From: Smithella sp. D17
Lineage (GTDB): Bacteria > Desulfobacterota > Syntrophia > Syntrophales > Smithellaceae
Reading direction: 5' to 3'
Assembly (NCBI GenBank): GCA_000753945.1
Contig: JQOA01000011.1
Location: forward strand, 1-13,484
DNA: 13,484 bases
Shown: positions 13,360 through 13,484 of the stretch, in pieces
Layout of the letters: each line of letters begins with the position of its first letter
Position numbering within the stretch: the first letter of the stretch is position 1
Made by a program: the position numbers and the translations under genes
The notes under the pieces: generated by a model
Told to the model about the DNA's origin: nothing
Seen by the model: the letters and a program-made list of their open reading frames with translations, nothing else
Databases searched by the model: none

Positions 13360-13484
13360 ATGTTAGTTTTAGGAATAGAATCATCGTGTGATGAAACGGC
13401 AGCTGCCGTAATTTACAACGGGAAAATATGTTCCAATGTTATTGCTTCACAAATAACGGTTCATTCTCTCTATGGTGGTGTTGT
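13360..13484 (+). CDS. tsaD: tRNA threonylcarbamoyladenosine synthase subunit TsaD (N-terminal part, cut by window)
   Basis: TsaD (formerly Gcp/YgjD) transfers the threonylcarbamoyl group to A37 of ANN-decoding tRNAs, working with TsaB and TsaE. Only the first 41 codons are present. They read MLVLGIESSCDETAAAV, the invariant N-terminal ASKHA ATP-binding motif of TsaD, and end in the conserved H-S-L-Y-GGVV stretch (35-42). AAAGG precedes the ATG at a 7-nt spacing. It is divergent from nadB with 108 nt between the starts. The rest of the gene, with the metal-binding histidines, lies beyond the window. Confidence 0.95.
   Translation, partial: MLVLGIESSCDETAAAVIYNGKICSNVIASQITVHSLYGGV

Overview
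The window looks like chromosomal DNA from an AT-rich, probably anaerobic Gram-negative bacterium. I infer the Desulfobacterota ('deltaproteobacteria', Syntrophales-like) from the combination of a class III PHA synthase, a Nudix subtype and an FG-GAP/VCBS lipid-free exported protein. This placement is not proven by any marker in the window. Only the two end genes are cut by the window edges. No transposase, prophage or CRISPR array is visible.

Region 1 (1-6386) is a polyhydroxyalkanoate (PHA) storage locus. A truncated class I-like PhaC homologue (1-1115, minus) is divergent from a plus-strand operon. That operon runs phaE (1303-2223), phaC class III (2281-3369), a tandem-GAF protein (3397-4446) and a phaJ-type enoyl-CoA hydratase (4479-4910). 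Behind it lie a 59-bp imperfect palindrome and a bidirectional terminator-like hairpin. Two tandem paralogous phasins follow on the minus strand (5053-5313 and 5376-5666), driven by a perfect-consensus sigma70-type promoter. The regulator gene phaR (5910-6386) is divergent from them. A TGC-N3-GCA palindrome in the shared region is a plausible PhaR operator. Read together: PhaJ supplies (R)-3-hydroxyacyl-CoA, PhaE-PhaC polymerises it, phasins coat the granule, and PhaR ties phasin expression to the presence of polymer. The GAF protein is the unexplained member. No phaA (thiolase) or phaB (reductase) lies in the window.

Region 2 (6455-8149, minus) holds a Nudix hydrolase of the CoA-pyrophosphatase type with an enlarged Nudix loop, a doubtful 72-residue ORF, and a five-repeat TPR protein with its own promoter. 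An elongator tRNA-Met gene (8286-8362) follows, with a strong promoter and a GC-rich discriminator.

Region 3 (8446-13484) is a mix of exported and housekeeping genes. An exported protein with a TolB/FlgO-like N-terminus and FG-GAP/VCBS calcium-loop motifs (8446-10155, minus) is divergent from purB (10349-11650, plus). purB converges on nadB (11662-13251, minus), which is divergent from the start of tsaD (13360 onward, plus). Divergent promoters, and in two intergenic regions small palindromes, can be read directly. Several genes have promoter- or Shine-Dalgarno-supported starts shorter than the longest ORF.
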